From Vibrio inusitatus (lineage in GTDB: Bacteria; Pseudomonadota; Gammaproteobacteria; Enterobacterales; Vibrionaceae), in the NCBI GenBank assembly GCA_024346935.1, contig AP024879.1, positions 248,001 to 312,000 on the forward strand: a stretch of 64,000 nt of DNA, in the 5' to 3' direction. Made by a program: the position numbers and the translations under genes. Shown piece by piece: positions 18,263 to 29,300 of this stretch. Numbering within the stretch: position 1 is the first letter of the stretch; each line of letters starts with the position of its first letter. The notes beneath the pieces were generated by a model. That model had not been told where the DNA came from and made no database searches. It was given only the letters and a program-made list of their open reading frames with translations.

Positions 18263-19558
18263 ATGCATATCACTGTATTTGAGTATGGCTATATAACTCT
18301 TGCCAAAGAGGCTGAATCCTTGGGTGCTTCACGAATCACTTCTCGGGCTTTTAATTACTTGAAAGAGGTGAGTTTGAGTGCGGAAGAGAGTGATTTGTGT
18401 AAGTGCCTTAGTTTAACCAAGCGTAACGGTGTGGAGCTTATTCAGGTCAAAAACTATGTGGGGGTTCTATTTACCCCCACTGGTGAGCATATTGAGGTAT
18501 TGCCGAAAGTCGGGCGTAAGGCTAAGAGTGAAGACAGCGCAATTGAACACTCTCGCCAGATGCTTCTTATGATGCTCGCACATCTGGGCTCTTTCAGGTA
18601 CATCAGTGCCAATCAGGCGAGTGTCGCCAACAAGAAAATGCCTTTACTAGAGGTGTTTATTTATCAGTTTTTGCAATCGGTGAATAAACTGATAAAGCGC
18701 GGTCTTAAAAGTGACTATGTCACACAACAAGACAACCTCAATTTTCAGAAAGGGAAACTGCTAGTTGGCCACCAGCTCAAGCACAATCTAGTCAATAGAC
18801 ATAAATTCTATGTTCAATATGACGAGTACTTAGTAAATCGACCAGCGAATAGACTCATCGCAACCGCTCTGCAAAAAGTGGCGCAATATACTCGAATTTC
18901 TTCCAATCAAAAGCTACTGCGAGAGCTTCAGTTTGCCTTTATTGATGTGCCTTCCTCAAAGTCCGTAGCGCAAGATATTAATGCCGTAAGATTGGACCGA
19001 GGTATGAGTGATTATCACGCGCCACTTGATTGGGCAAAACTTATTTTGGCAGGTTTTTCCCCTTTGAGTATGAAAGGTGAATCCAACGCGCTTTCTTTGC
19101 TGTTTCCCATGGAGGCAGTGTTTGAAAGTTATGTTGCTTCTATCCTCCGCAAACAGCTCGATGGCAAAGCGGAACTTTTAACACAAGCTAGGTCAAAGTA
19201 TCTGGTGACTCACAATGAGCAAAACAAATTTCAGCTTAAGCCTGATCTTCTAATTAAAAAAACCAATAAGCCTTTTATCGTCCTTGACACAAAATGGAAG
19301 CTCATAGATGTCACCAAGCACAACTACGGCATCTCGCAATCCGACATGTATCAGATGTTCGCCTACGGGCACAAGTATCTTGGTGGAGAGGGTGAGCTTT
19401 ATTTAATCTATCCAAGTCATGAGGATTTCAGAGAGCCGATAGAGCACAGTTTGGATTTTGCTAGTGGGTTAAAGCTATGGGTTGTTCCGTTTGTTATCTC
19501 ATTGACGGATGAGTCTAGGGTGAAATGGCCAAAGACAGCTGAGATTAGAAGCTTATAA
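18263..19558 (+). CDS. mcrC: McrC-type nuclease subunit
   Basis: The 431-residue protein is the partner of the upstream McrB. It has an N-terminal beta-rich domain with VLPKVGRKA near residue 78. The C-terminal PD-(D/E)xK nuclease core has KPDLLI near 325 and LDTKWK near 340, which supplies the Asp and Lys. Length and order fit McrC (5-methylcytosine-specific restriction subunit). It follows mcrB by two bases. About 280 bases without a gene follow. Confidence 0.92.
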   Translation: MHITVFEYGYITLAKEAESLGASRITSRAFNYLKEVSLSAEESDLCKCLSLTKRNGVELIQVKNYVGVLFTPTGEHIEVLPKVGRKAKSEDSAIEHSRQMLLMMLAHLGSFRYISANQASVANKKMPLLEVFIYQFLQSVNKLIKRGLKSDYVTQQDNLNFQKGKLLVGHQLKHNLVNRHKFYVQYDEYLVNRPANRLIATALQKVAQYTRISSNQKLLRELQFAFIDVPSSKSVAQDINAVRLDRGMSDYHAPLDWAKLILAGFSPLSMKGESNALSLLFPMEAVFESYVASILRKQLDGKAELLTQARSKYLVTHNEQNKFQLKPDLLIKKTNKPFIVLDTKWKLIDVTKHNYGISQSDMYQMFAYGHKYLGGEGELYLIYPSHEDFREPIEHSLDFASGLKLWVVPFVISLTDESRVKWPKTAEIRSL

Positions 19559-19836
19559 AACTCAATAACATATTTGAGTATGTGATAGTTCCCACGAATG
19601 CGATGCTTCAGCACCAATCTAAATACGATGAATGGCGTAATGTGATAAGTGTGGTGAACCGCCGTGTGATACTTTGTATTTAAAGAATTCAGATCAAAGT
19701 TTTAGGTCGAGGTTCTGTGAGCGATTAGCTTAAGTATTGACAATTTATGGGTATCAGACACCGTAAGTGGGTGGTTGTTATCATGTGCTTTTATTATCAG
19801 TACATAATAGCCAACAAAACAATTAACTAGCATTAA

Positions 19837-22800
19837 GTGATTTATATGATTTTAGATGGTGTTCAAAGTCCTGTGGTAACGATGCAACAATGGTTCAATG
19901 AGTTTGAGTCTAAAAGACCGAAACCTAAAAAAGGGATGCCATTATGGGCACTGAAGGTGACGGACGAAGAACTTCAACAAATGAACAAGTTGCTGAAAGC
20001 GCTTTTCAGAGCTAAAGAGCCGTCTATTATATTTAATCAACACTCTTGCTCGGGTTATGGAAAAAAATTCGATCAAATCTTCACGCTGTATTTGGCTACA
20101 TGGATCCAAAGAAATTTTACGGGTGGGAAGGAGCGCTGGCCAGTTGTACTGAGAAGTATCGACATATCACATAGCAATCGACTTAACACTTATATCTATG
20201 ATTCTGTCAGAGCCGGTCTAAAGTACTGGGGTCTCGATCTTTACTCAACCTCTTCTGCAAATCAATATTTTGCGACTTTGTATTGTCAAGGTGGATTCCC
20301 TAGATCAGGTCTTGTTGGCTTGAGCAGTGGGCCGGTACCAGAGTACTTGGATAAGGTGATTTCTCAATACGCTCTATTTCATCACACTTCTGAAATTAGC
20401 GATATTTCTCATCAGCAGTTGCAATTGTTGCCTGAAACGCTAAAGCAACCTCCATTTGCCAAGCTTGCGACAGTTCTAATTACTAAGTTGATGGAGTATC
20501 GAGACACCTACCATCTGCACGGCGAGTCTGACCCTGTTATAGCTCTAGATGTGCGCTATCCACAGTGGAGAGATGAACTACCATTTCTACTTTGTGATGA
20601 AGAAGCCCATGAATTAATCGGGCGATTAGTTCGCAGGACTTCAGCAATCATTCGTCGTGAGCAAAACCCGGTCAGGATAAAACGTTACTTAAGAGAAGAT
20701 ATGGGACATTGGGACTTAGTGGCTGAAACCTATGTTAACCATACAATTCACCCACAAGATTTATCTCGTGTACTCTCTTTGGAAAGCTTGCCTAAGTTCT
20801 TTGATCTGTACACACATACAAATACAGGTGAGCGAGTCAGAACTGCGTCTTTCAACCTCAAGGGGTATGCCAATAAAAGATGGCAGGTTATAACCAAGTT
20901 CGCTCATTTTTATAACGCTGATGCTGCGAGTAACATTGGTTACGAGCTTTGGAGCGATGGACATAAGTTCAATAGTGACACCTATTATCGAGGTGAAGAG
21001 CTTAATAAAGCCCTACCTTGGATTTTTTCTGCTGAAGGCGAGAAGTCTCAGTATCTTGGTCAAGGTAATGTTCAAGTAAAACAATCAGCGGCATTAATTG
21101 TTCACTCTGGCACAGTAGAAGCCGCAAACTCTAGATCTAAGGTAGAGAAAGCAGGAACCATTGCGAGTTTAGGTCGAGATGTTTACCGCGTTGTTGGTAA
21201 AGCGAAAGTTGAATTAGATTATGGGTTCATTGAGGTAACTACAGGTGCCGAGGAAGCTCAAGATGTCACATGTTGGCTTGAAGGCCAGCGTAATCACGAG
21301 GCAATATCACATCAGCACGTATTTGAGGGGAAACCTACTGGAATGATGAGGTTTGGTGTGAACAAATCTCAACCTATTCCTAGTGAAGAATTGTTCTGGA
21401 AGAGTGTTGATTCTGATTCGCTTGTACCGCTAAATTCTGAAGCCTTTTCTTATGGCTTGGGTTCAATTGTTTGGTTCAATGCTGGACAAGTGATGTGGCA
21501 AATGAAGTGTGCGATTTTGCCAGCGTCGTCTGACTTCAATGTGATTAATTATGGAAGGGGCGAGATTGAACTAAAAGCTGTTGGCTTCAATAATACCGAC
21601 CTTGGCTTCGTAGAAAATGAAAAGAACTGGTTAAGAGATGTAGACGTTATCGAGGATATGTTCTTTGCTGAAGTTCAGATTCCAGCTAGCATGCCTGATA
21701 CTTTTCACCCAGTTTTAGGCTGGAACAATTCTCCTATAAATACCTTAACGTTTGAATTTGACTCGCTGCAATCGGGTGTATGTCTGCTAGGCAGCAATGG
21801 CAATACACTAAATGCTCGGGGCAATAATATCACCTTGGACGATCTCTATGCGAGCAGTCTCAAAGTAAAGCTTAATCAAGAAGCCAGTTCAATCAGCGTG
21901 TCTGCTGCACTCATGCAGCATAAAAGAATTAAAGCGAGTGTTACGGATGTAATTCAAATCCCAGAGTCAAAAACTACGATAGGGAGCGGTGAACTGGCGC
22001 GTATGGCTCAAGCTCTATTTACTCAATCTGACGATACTCGTGATCGTGTTTCGTTTAAGTTTTACTCGGGAAGAGAGCTTTTGGAGTCGCGTGTTCCTCC
22101 GATTGTACAGTTCAAATATCCGGTAGCGTCATTGAAAGAAAATCATGCGATGCTCCGTATCTATGGTGCTCATAACCACAGTAATCCAGATTCGATAGAG
22201 CTTTACACTGCTCCAATATGGGACCTATCTCGAGAACACACACCATTACTTAAATCTGAGGGAGACAGAGGCGAGTTGTTTTTCGAGTTACCAGAAATCA
22301 ATGAGCCTGGTCCATGGTTTGTGTACTCTAAAAATGAACGCAAAATTCAGCCGAGAGCTGTGATGGTGCCTCAACAAGAATCAGAAGAAACAAGTTACGA
22401 TTACACTCGTTTACAGTTGTCTATTAAAGATCTGTCTTTTGATCCTGAGACCAGAAGCTTTGATTATTTAGAGATGGATGCCTCATTGAGAGAGTTGATT
22501 CTTGATCTCCAGCATAGAGATTGGCAGACCGTGCAGTCGTTTGTGGAGCAGCTTGCTGTTGCCAATCCCACAACCTTCCACATATTTAAGCGTCTTTCTG
22601 CAAACCCAGATGTGTTTGCTGCACTGTTGCTGAAACAGGAGAGCCTAGAGGAGTTTGAATCGGTTTGGTCGATATCACTTGATATGCCATTTGAGTGGTT
22701 GAACGTATCTCTGAGACAGTGGATCGAAGCCATCTCGTTAACAACCAAGAGCACTATGGATTCATTGATGATGATGAAAGCTCAATTGCCGGCGGCTCAG

Positions 22801-23355
22801 TTTGAACAGATTCAAAATACAATGTTGAAGAGTCGATTACAAAATCTGTCTGACAAGGGGGAGTATTATGCTGCTATTGTGGAAGCATCGCTCTTCATTC
22901 TATATGGCATCACGCCAAGCTGGTTAGACATGCCAATTTATTCTTCAGAACAGGAGCCATCGCATATTGCTGATTTCCACAAGCAGAAATCTGAATACTA
23001 TTGCCGTCAAGAAGGCAGACTCCTGACTCAAATTCAAAATAAGCATAATGATATTCGCTTAAAAGAGATTCTAGATTCTAGATTGTCAAGAGATCTTCTA
23101 GGTGCTGAACTTAAAGGTTTTACTCAGCATTACTCTGTGGATAAGTCGAAAGCAATGCGCTTGGCTATACCTTTGGAGTTGCCAGTTAAGGTAGCACTTA
23201 ATAATGCTGGCGTGTATCCAGCAGCAGATATCGATGAAGAAGAGTCGAAACTGATTAACTTTGCTCTGAATCGTCTGTCTCAGTTTGACCGAGTATGGAT
23301 GCAAGAATCGATGGCAATCGCAATAAAGTCTGCTGTTAAGTCACGCGCGCAATAG
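19837..23355 (+). CDS. druH: Druantia type III protein DruH (STY4851/ECs_5259-like)
   Basis: The very large soluble protein (1172 residues) shows no recognisable catalytic motif. It sits two bases upstream of a 2100-residue DUF1998 helicase. This gene pair and both sizes match Druantia type III (druH plus druE), an experimentally supported anti-phage system whose mechanism is unsettled. The composition is mixed alpha/beta, with a beta-rich middle (about residues 400-750) and a helical C-terminus. The start is uncertain: GTG at 19837 or ATG at 19846, neither with a strong ribosome-binding site. The identification rests on context and recalled family features, not on an alignment. Confidence 0.8.
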   Translation: MIYMILDGVQSPVVTMQQWFNEFESKRPKPKKGMPLWALKVTDEELQQMNKLLKALFRAKEPSIIFNQHSCSGYGKKFDQIFTLYLATWIQRNFTGGKERWPVVLRSIDISHSNRLNTYIYDSVRAGLKYWGLDLYSTSSANQYFATLYCQGGFPRSGLVGLSSGPVPEYLDKVISQYALFHHTSEISDISHQQLQLLPETLKQPPFAKLATVLITKLMEYRDTYHLHGESDPVIALDVRYPQWRDELPFLLCDEEAHELIGRLVRRTSAIIRREQNPVRIKRYLREDMGHWDLVAETYVNHTIHPQDLSRVLSLESLPKFFDLYTHTNTGERVRTASFNLKGYANKRWQVITKFAHFYNADAASNIGYELWSDGHKFNSDTYYRGEELNKALPWIFSAEGEKSQYLGQGNVQVKQSAALIVHSGTVEAANSRSKVEKAGTIASLGRDVYRVVGKAKVELDYGFIEVTTGAEEAQDVTCWLEGQRNHEAISHQHVFEGKPTGMMRFGVNKSQPIPSEELFWKSVDSDSLVPLNSEAFSYGLGSIVWFNAGQVMWQMKCAILPASSDFNVINYGRGEIELKAVGFNNTDLGFVENEKNWLRDVDVIEDMFFAEVQIPASMPDTFHPVLGWNNSPINTLTFEFDSLQSGVCLLGSNGNTLNARGNNITLDDLYASSLKVKLNQEASSISVSAALMQHKRIKASVTDVIQIPESKTTIGSGELARMAQALFTQSDDTRDRVSFKFYSGRELLESRVPPIVQFKYPVASLKENHAMLRIYGAHNHSNPDSIELYTAPIWDLSREHTPLLKSEGDRGELFFELPEINEPGPWFVYSKNERKIQPRAVMVPQQESEETSYDYTRLQLSIKDLSFDPETRSFDYLEMDASLRELILDLQHRDWQTVQSFVEQLAVANPTTFHIFKRLSANPDVFAALLLKQESLEEFESVWSISLDMPFEWLNVSLRQWIEAISLTTKSTMDSLMMMKAQLPAAQFEQIQNTMLKSRLQNLSDKGEYYAAIVEASLFILYGITPSWLDMPIYSSEQEPSHIADFHKQKSEYYCRQEGRLLTQIQNKHNDIRLKEILDSRLSRDLLGAELKGFTQHYSVDKSKAMRLAIPLELPVKVALNNAGVYPAADIDEEESKLINFALNRLSQFDRVWMQESMAIAIKSAVKSRAQ

Positions 23356-23365
23356 GTTGAAAATA

Positions 23366-26300
23366 ATGTCTACAAAAGCAATTAATTTTAAGTCTCTATA
23401 TAAAGATCTTTCGTCAGTTACTTCTCAGGCAGTGATTAACCGGCTTCAGCTGAAATCAGCCCCTTTGAGAAGGTTTTTGCAAAGTGAGTTCCAAGTTCAG
23501 TACGGCAAAGGGAATGACTTCTTTGCGCAACCAGTTTTTGAAGCAACTTTTGGTTGGACGTCGGAAAGTCGTGACAATGATCTGCAAGGCTTGGCGAACC
23601 AAGGCAAGTTAGATCAAGCTTTTGTTGGTAACTTGTCGCAACCTCCGATGCCTTTTCCTGACTCTATAGAGGAAAAAGAAGAGTATCGCTCAAAAGGTGT
23701 TGTCGAACAGCGTTGGGCTGAGGATATACAAGAAGATTACACTTGGCCGCTGGATAGACCGCCGTATAAACATCAGTTAGAAGCTTGGGATTATTTATCT
23801 TCAGATGAAGTTAAATCAGTGGTGGTAACTTCTGGTACAGGTTCTGGTAAAACAGAGTGTTTCCTCATTCCATTGTTGAATGACTTAGCGAAGCAGTCTA
23901 AGCAGAGCGCCGATGCGCTTGAAGGAACGCAGGCTATCTTCCTGTACCCGCTCAATGCTTTGATCAACTCACAGAAAGAGCGTTTGAGCGCGTGGACTCG
24001 TGGATTTGAAGGCAAAGTTAGGTTTGCTCTTTATAATGGTGAAACACCTACTCAAGCTCCATCTAAAAACCTTTCTAACGCTAGCTTTAGCCGAAGCAGC
24101 GCTCCTGAACAGGTTACAAGCAGGAGAGATATTTGGTCTTCTCCACCACCGATCCTGGTTACGAATGCCACCATGTTAGAGTACATGCTGATTCGTCAAC
24201 AAGACGAAGATATCCTGGCTAAGTCTCAAGGGAAACTCAAGTGGATAGTTTTGGATGAAGCTCATACCTACGTTGGCTCGCAAGCCGCTGAAATTTCATT
24301 GCTATTGCGTAGGGTTATGCATGCCTATGGTGTAGAGCCTCAAGATGTGCGCTTTGTGGCAACTTCAGCAACTATTGGTGATAAGAACAAGCAAGAAGAA
24401 ACAAACAGAGATCTTCAGAGATTTTTGTCTAAGGTTGCGGGTGTTTTACCTGAGCAGGTTGCAGTGGTCAATGGTCATCGCTCAATCCCAGAAATTGATT
24501 CTACAGGCCGCGAGTCATCATTTAGTATCGATAATGCAAAGGGCATGAGTTCTGGTGAGCTTTTCGATTACATGAGTGGTTTTCCAATGCTTCGTGAAAT
24601 GCGAGAGCTTCTGACAAGAGAGCCACACACACTTGAAGAAATAGCTCGTATCCTCGAACCAAGCAAGTCAGAAAGCATTTCTCAATCAGAGTTGGTAAAA
24701 GCGCTCGAAATTATTGATTTGGCAGTTACTGCTTATCCTAATGGTGATCATAGCCAACAGGCGTTTTTGCCTGTTCGTGCCCATATTTTCCACCGTTCAC
24801 AAAGAGGCTTGTGGGCTTGTTCGGATTCAAACTGTTGCAACACTGTTAATACCGATCTCCAAGATGGGTGGAAGTTCGGCATGGTTTATACAAATGAGCG
24901 AACTCACTGTGAAGGTGAGTGTGGCGCGCCAGTTTTCGAGCTTACTCACTGCAAAGACTGCGGGACACCAAGTCTTGCCGCTGCTAAGACAACGGCACAG
25001 GGTGGCATTAAGTTACTTGAGCCAAGAGAAACAGATTTGCTAGACGATTATGTTGATGAGATAGATGAATATGATCAGGCATCGGATGAAAAAATTGACA
25101 CCGAATTCGAAGCAAATGTTCAGATATTTTCTAGAGAAGATGCCCTAGGGAATGCGCATGATCAACTGGGTTGTACCCACGTTAGTATTGATCCGAAAAC
25201 CAATCGCATTTCAGAAGCGTTTGAGGCAGGGCAACTTGATATCTTCTATAACCAAAATGACCGTGATGATGGACTCCGCTGCGCCCATTGTCATGGGGTT
25301 GAGAATGTTCCGAATACACAATTCAAACGAGCTCTGTTAGGTTCTCCGTTCTTGATGGGGTCGCTCGTACCGGCTATGTTGCGACACATTCCAGGAGACA
25401 ATAGCGATGACCTCAAAGGTAAGCGATTAATTACCTTTACCGATAGTCGTCAGGGCACAGCCCGTTTCTCCGCAAAAATGCAGTTGGATTCTGAGCGTAA
25501 CTGGACGAGAAGCCAAGTTTATAAAGCTGCGGTTCTTGAGACCGGCGAACTGGATTTGCCAGAAGAGCTAAAGAAAATAAAAGACTCTATTGAAGTTATG
25601 AGGGAAAACAAATTCTCTGAGGATATGATCGCCCCTCTCGAAAAGAACTACCTCGAACAGTTAAAAAAAATACCTTCAAAGAAAGTAAACTGGTCTGAGC
25701 TAAAAGAGCACCTCAGCACAGAGGATGAGATACAGCTACTCTCTGGTGCAGAACTAGACCTGTTGGAGGGGAAGGCTCTTGAGAAATATGATGAGCGTAT
25801 TCCTGGAGAGTATCGCTTACGATCCGAGTTGTTGAGTGATGCAGGTAATCTGGCTGATCTTTTCTTAAAGCGAGAGTTTTCTAGGCGTGGTAAGAATGCC
25901 AACAACCTTGAATCTATGGGCTTGATTAGCCTTCACTATCCAGCAATCGCCAAACTAACAGAAGAAGATATAAGCTCATCAGAGTGGAGAAGTTTAGGCT
26001 TTAATCTCGAAGATCTTAAACACTACTTGAAGATCTGTATGGATTTCTACATCCGTGAAAATACGCTTGTCGATATTGATAGAAGTGTCATCAATTGGAT
26101 GGGGGCAAAACTTAATCCTAGGTTATTGAAAGAGTCGAGTTACGAATATAAGGATGACTTTGAGAAAAAAGCACTTTTCAGATTCCCAGTAGTCAACAAT
26201 GGTCTTCAGCATCGTTTAGTTCGCTTACTTGAGCTGGGCTCAGGTAGAGTAGCCAAGGATGAGAGAGAACTTTTTAACTCAGTGTTATCTTTTATCTGGG

Positions 26301-29300
26301 GCTTGCTGACGAAACGTACTCAATTACTAACTCTCTCTGAGCGACAAGAAATGAGCACTGGTAATGAGTTGTCAGGCTACAACCTAAAATTTGACGAGAA
26401 AATTGAGTTTGCACCTATTGGAAAAGCTTGGTTATGCCCAGTCACTAATCGTTGGTTAGATACGACTTTTAGAGGCTTGTCTCCTTATACTACGGGTTCA
26501 TCAACATTGGATGATGTTCGATGTGATGAGCCTTTCGAAATAAGTCAGCCAGAGACTGAAATAATCGATAGTTCTCCATCTGATATCAGAAACTGGTTGG
26601 CTGACGAAGACGTTTTGAACACTCATCGTGATCATGGACGTTGGTCTGATATCAATGACAGAGTAATTGCCGGTGTACCCTTAGTTCGTGCTGCTGAACA
26701 TTCTGCCCAACAAAGCTCTGATAAACTCAAGCGCCTCGAAAAAGCGTTCAAGAAAGACTATTTAAACGTTCTTAGTTGCTCTACCACGATGGAGATGGGT
26801 GTAGATATTGGCTCCCTTAGTATGGTGGCAATGAACAATGTTCCACCGAGTACGTCGAACTATCTTCAGCGTGCTGGTCGAGCAGGTCGACGTAGAGAGT
26901 CAACGGCACTTGCGTTAACGTTCTGTAAAGCAACACCTCACGGAGAGCGTGTGTTTAGCGAGCCTAAATGGCCATTCGCAACACCTATCAGAGTGCCAAA
27001 GGTTTCGCTAGACAGTGGAACCATTGTGCAGCGCCATATCAATGCGTTCTTGTTAGCGAGCTTTTTGAAGATCGAGAAAAGTCGCTCAAACAATCTTTTG
27101 AAGATGCAAGTCGGCGCATTCTTCTTGGGTGATAGTGGTCTCAATCCATTTAATGCCTTCAGAAATTGGTTAGCTGGTCCTGCGCGTAATGATGAAAGTG
27201 TACTTGCAGGTATACATAGCCTTAAGTTTGATTCCGTATTTGTTGGTCACCTCAACAGTATCCTTATGGAGAACGCATTAAATGCAATCGAATCTTCACA
27301 CGCTAAGTGGATGCGCAGGTACGAGTCTCTCAATACACAAATTGAAGCGACAAGTGACAGTAATTCTCCTGCGTCTAAAAAACTAGCAAGACAATTGAAA
27401 CGCTTGGAGCGAGATTATTTATTGGCTGAGTTAGCTAATACTGGTTATTTGCCGGGCTATGGTTTTCCTACTGGCGTGGTTCAGTTAATTACTGACAACC
27501 GCAGTGAAAATAATTCAAGAGATGATGGTAAATCTCAACATCGAACTTCGTACCCTAGTCGAGGCCTGGAAGTAGCGCTTAGAGAATACGCGCCAGGATC
27601 AGAAATCGTTCGTGACGGGGCTGTTTATCAGTCGCAAGGTCTTCAACTCAATTGGAAGATGCCGTTTTCTGGGAATGATATTAAACAAGAACAGCTTATT
27701 GAGTATCAATGGGAGTGTGAGCACTGCGGGAACATAGGCTTTGAGTCTGTGAGTTCTGAACGTGCAAACATTCGTTGTACTGATTGTGATAGTGACAGAT
27801 TAACCTGGAGTGAGTTTATTGTTCCATCGGGCTTCGTTGTTGATTTTAACAAGCCACTCCACAACAACTATGTGTCGCCAAACTATTCAGGATACAGAGA
27901 ACCTAAAATTGCTTTGAACAACGCACAGTGGCAGCCTCTCTCTAACTCTGGAGTTGGACGTTACCGCGTGTCTGAATACGGCTCTATTTTTTATTACAAC
28001 GATGGAGAAGGTGGTGGATACGCGTTGTGTTGGTGTTGCGGTAGAGCAGAGCCTTTGAGTGTAGAAAAGACACCTATGGGCCACGTTAGACTATTCAAAG
28101 AACCTAATATATTAAAGACGCATAAACGACTTCAGGGTTTTAAGGTTAAGGGCGAGGTGATGTGCGATGGTGTTAGAGAAGGTTGGGGAGTTAAAACCAG
28201 TGAGATAAGCAAATCTGAAAAAGAAATCTCTATGCCTTTCATCATGGGTTATCCGCAAAGCACAGCTATGTTTGAGCTGCAGTTAAAGAACCCTACCTCG
28301 GGTAACTGGATATCTGATGAGACCTTGCTTTATACGCTTGGTGTGGCACTTCGACAAATGTACTCAGATGAGAAAGGTATTACTACTCAAGAACTTGGCG
28401 TAGCAACTAAACACAAAAGAACTGAGTCGTTTGAAGAAGTGGTGAGTTTATATATCTTTGACTCTGCGACTCAAGGCGCTGGCTTCTCTAGTTCTATGCC
28501 TGAGGTACTGTCACGTCTTCTAGATGGGCTTATGGATTACTTAAGGCAGTGCCCGAATGGTTGCGAAACAGCATGTCATGCTTGTTTGTTAGACTATGAT
28601 ACTCAGCACAATGTAAAAGTACTCAACCGTAATTATCTAATTAAACAGCTGGAAGAAAATAAGATACTTGAAGGTCTAGCTTTAGCTACAGATAGACGTT
28701 TCTTTGGAGGTTCTTCAGTTGTTGAACTCAGCAGTGCTTCTCAGGTTCTGTCCAGACTTGGGCATTCTTGCAATCGGGTAAGTGTCTTTTTGAGTTCGCC
28801 AGAGTGGCATTTTGGTGAGTGGAGCATCCGAGAAAAAATGACAACACTTGCTGCTAAGGGTATCCCGTGTACGGTTTATCTGTCTAAAGAGTTAGCTGAA
28901 TCTATCGACTCTGATTTGGCGTGGGAAATAGCTCGAACTATGCCTATTGGCTCTGTCGACTTCCAACAATTAACGGAGCCTGTGGATTTAACTCTGGGCG
29001 CATTCCCTGTAATGGCATTGAAAGTTGGTTCTAAGGAGCACTGGTATGCGACAGATCAGTCAAGTCAACTAGGAGCAAATGAGTATTGGGGGAGCGGTGA
29101 AGAGAAATGTCTGGTAACAGCTACGAAAGATCTTGTGCTCAATTCAACTAAATTTAACCTAGAAGCACTAGCGCAGTCCTCAACACTGAGTGAAAGCTCT
29201 TATATTTTAAGTGATGTGTCGTCATTAAGAGGCAATATCAACTCTTTCGGAGAGAGTTTCGTTGAGCTTTTGGCTAGCAATATTCAATCTTTAGATGAGA

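Noticed and set aside
19559..19836. TTGACA in the gap before druH as a promoter
   Set aside because: No acceptable -10 lies 16-18 bases downstream, so a promoter cannot be supported.
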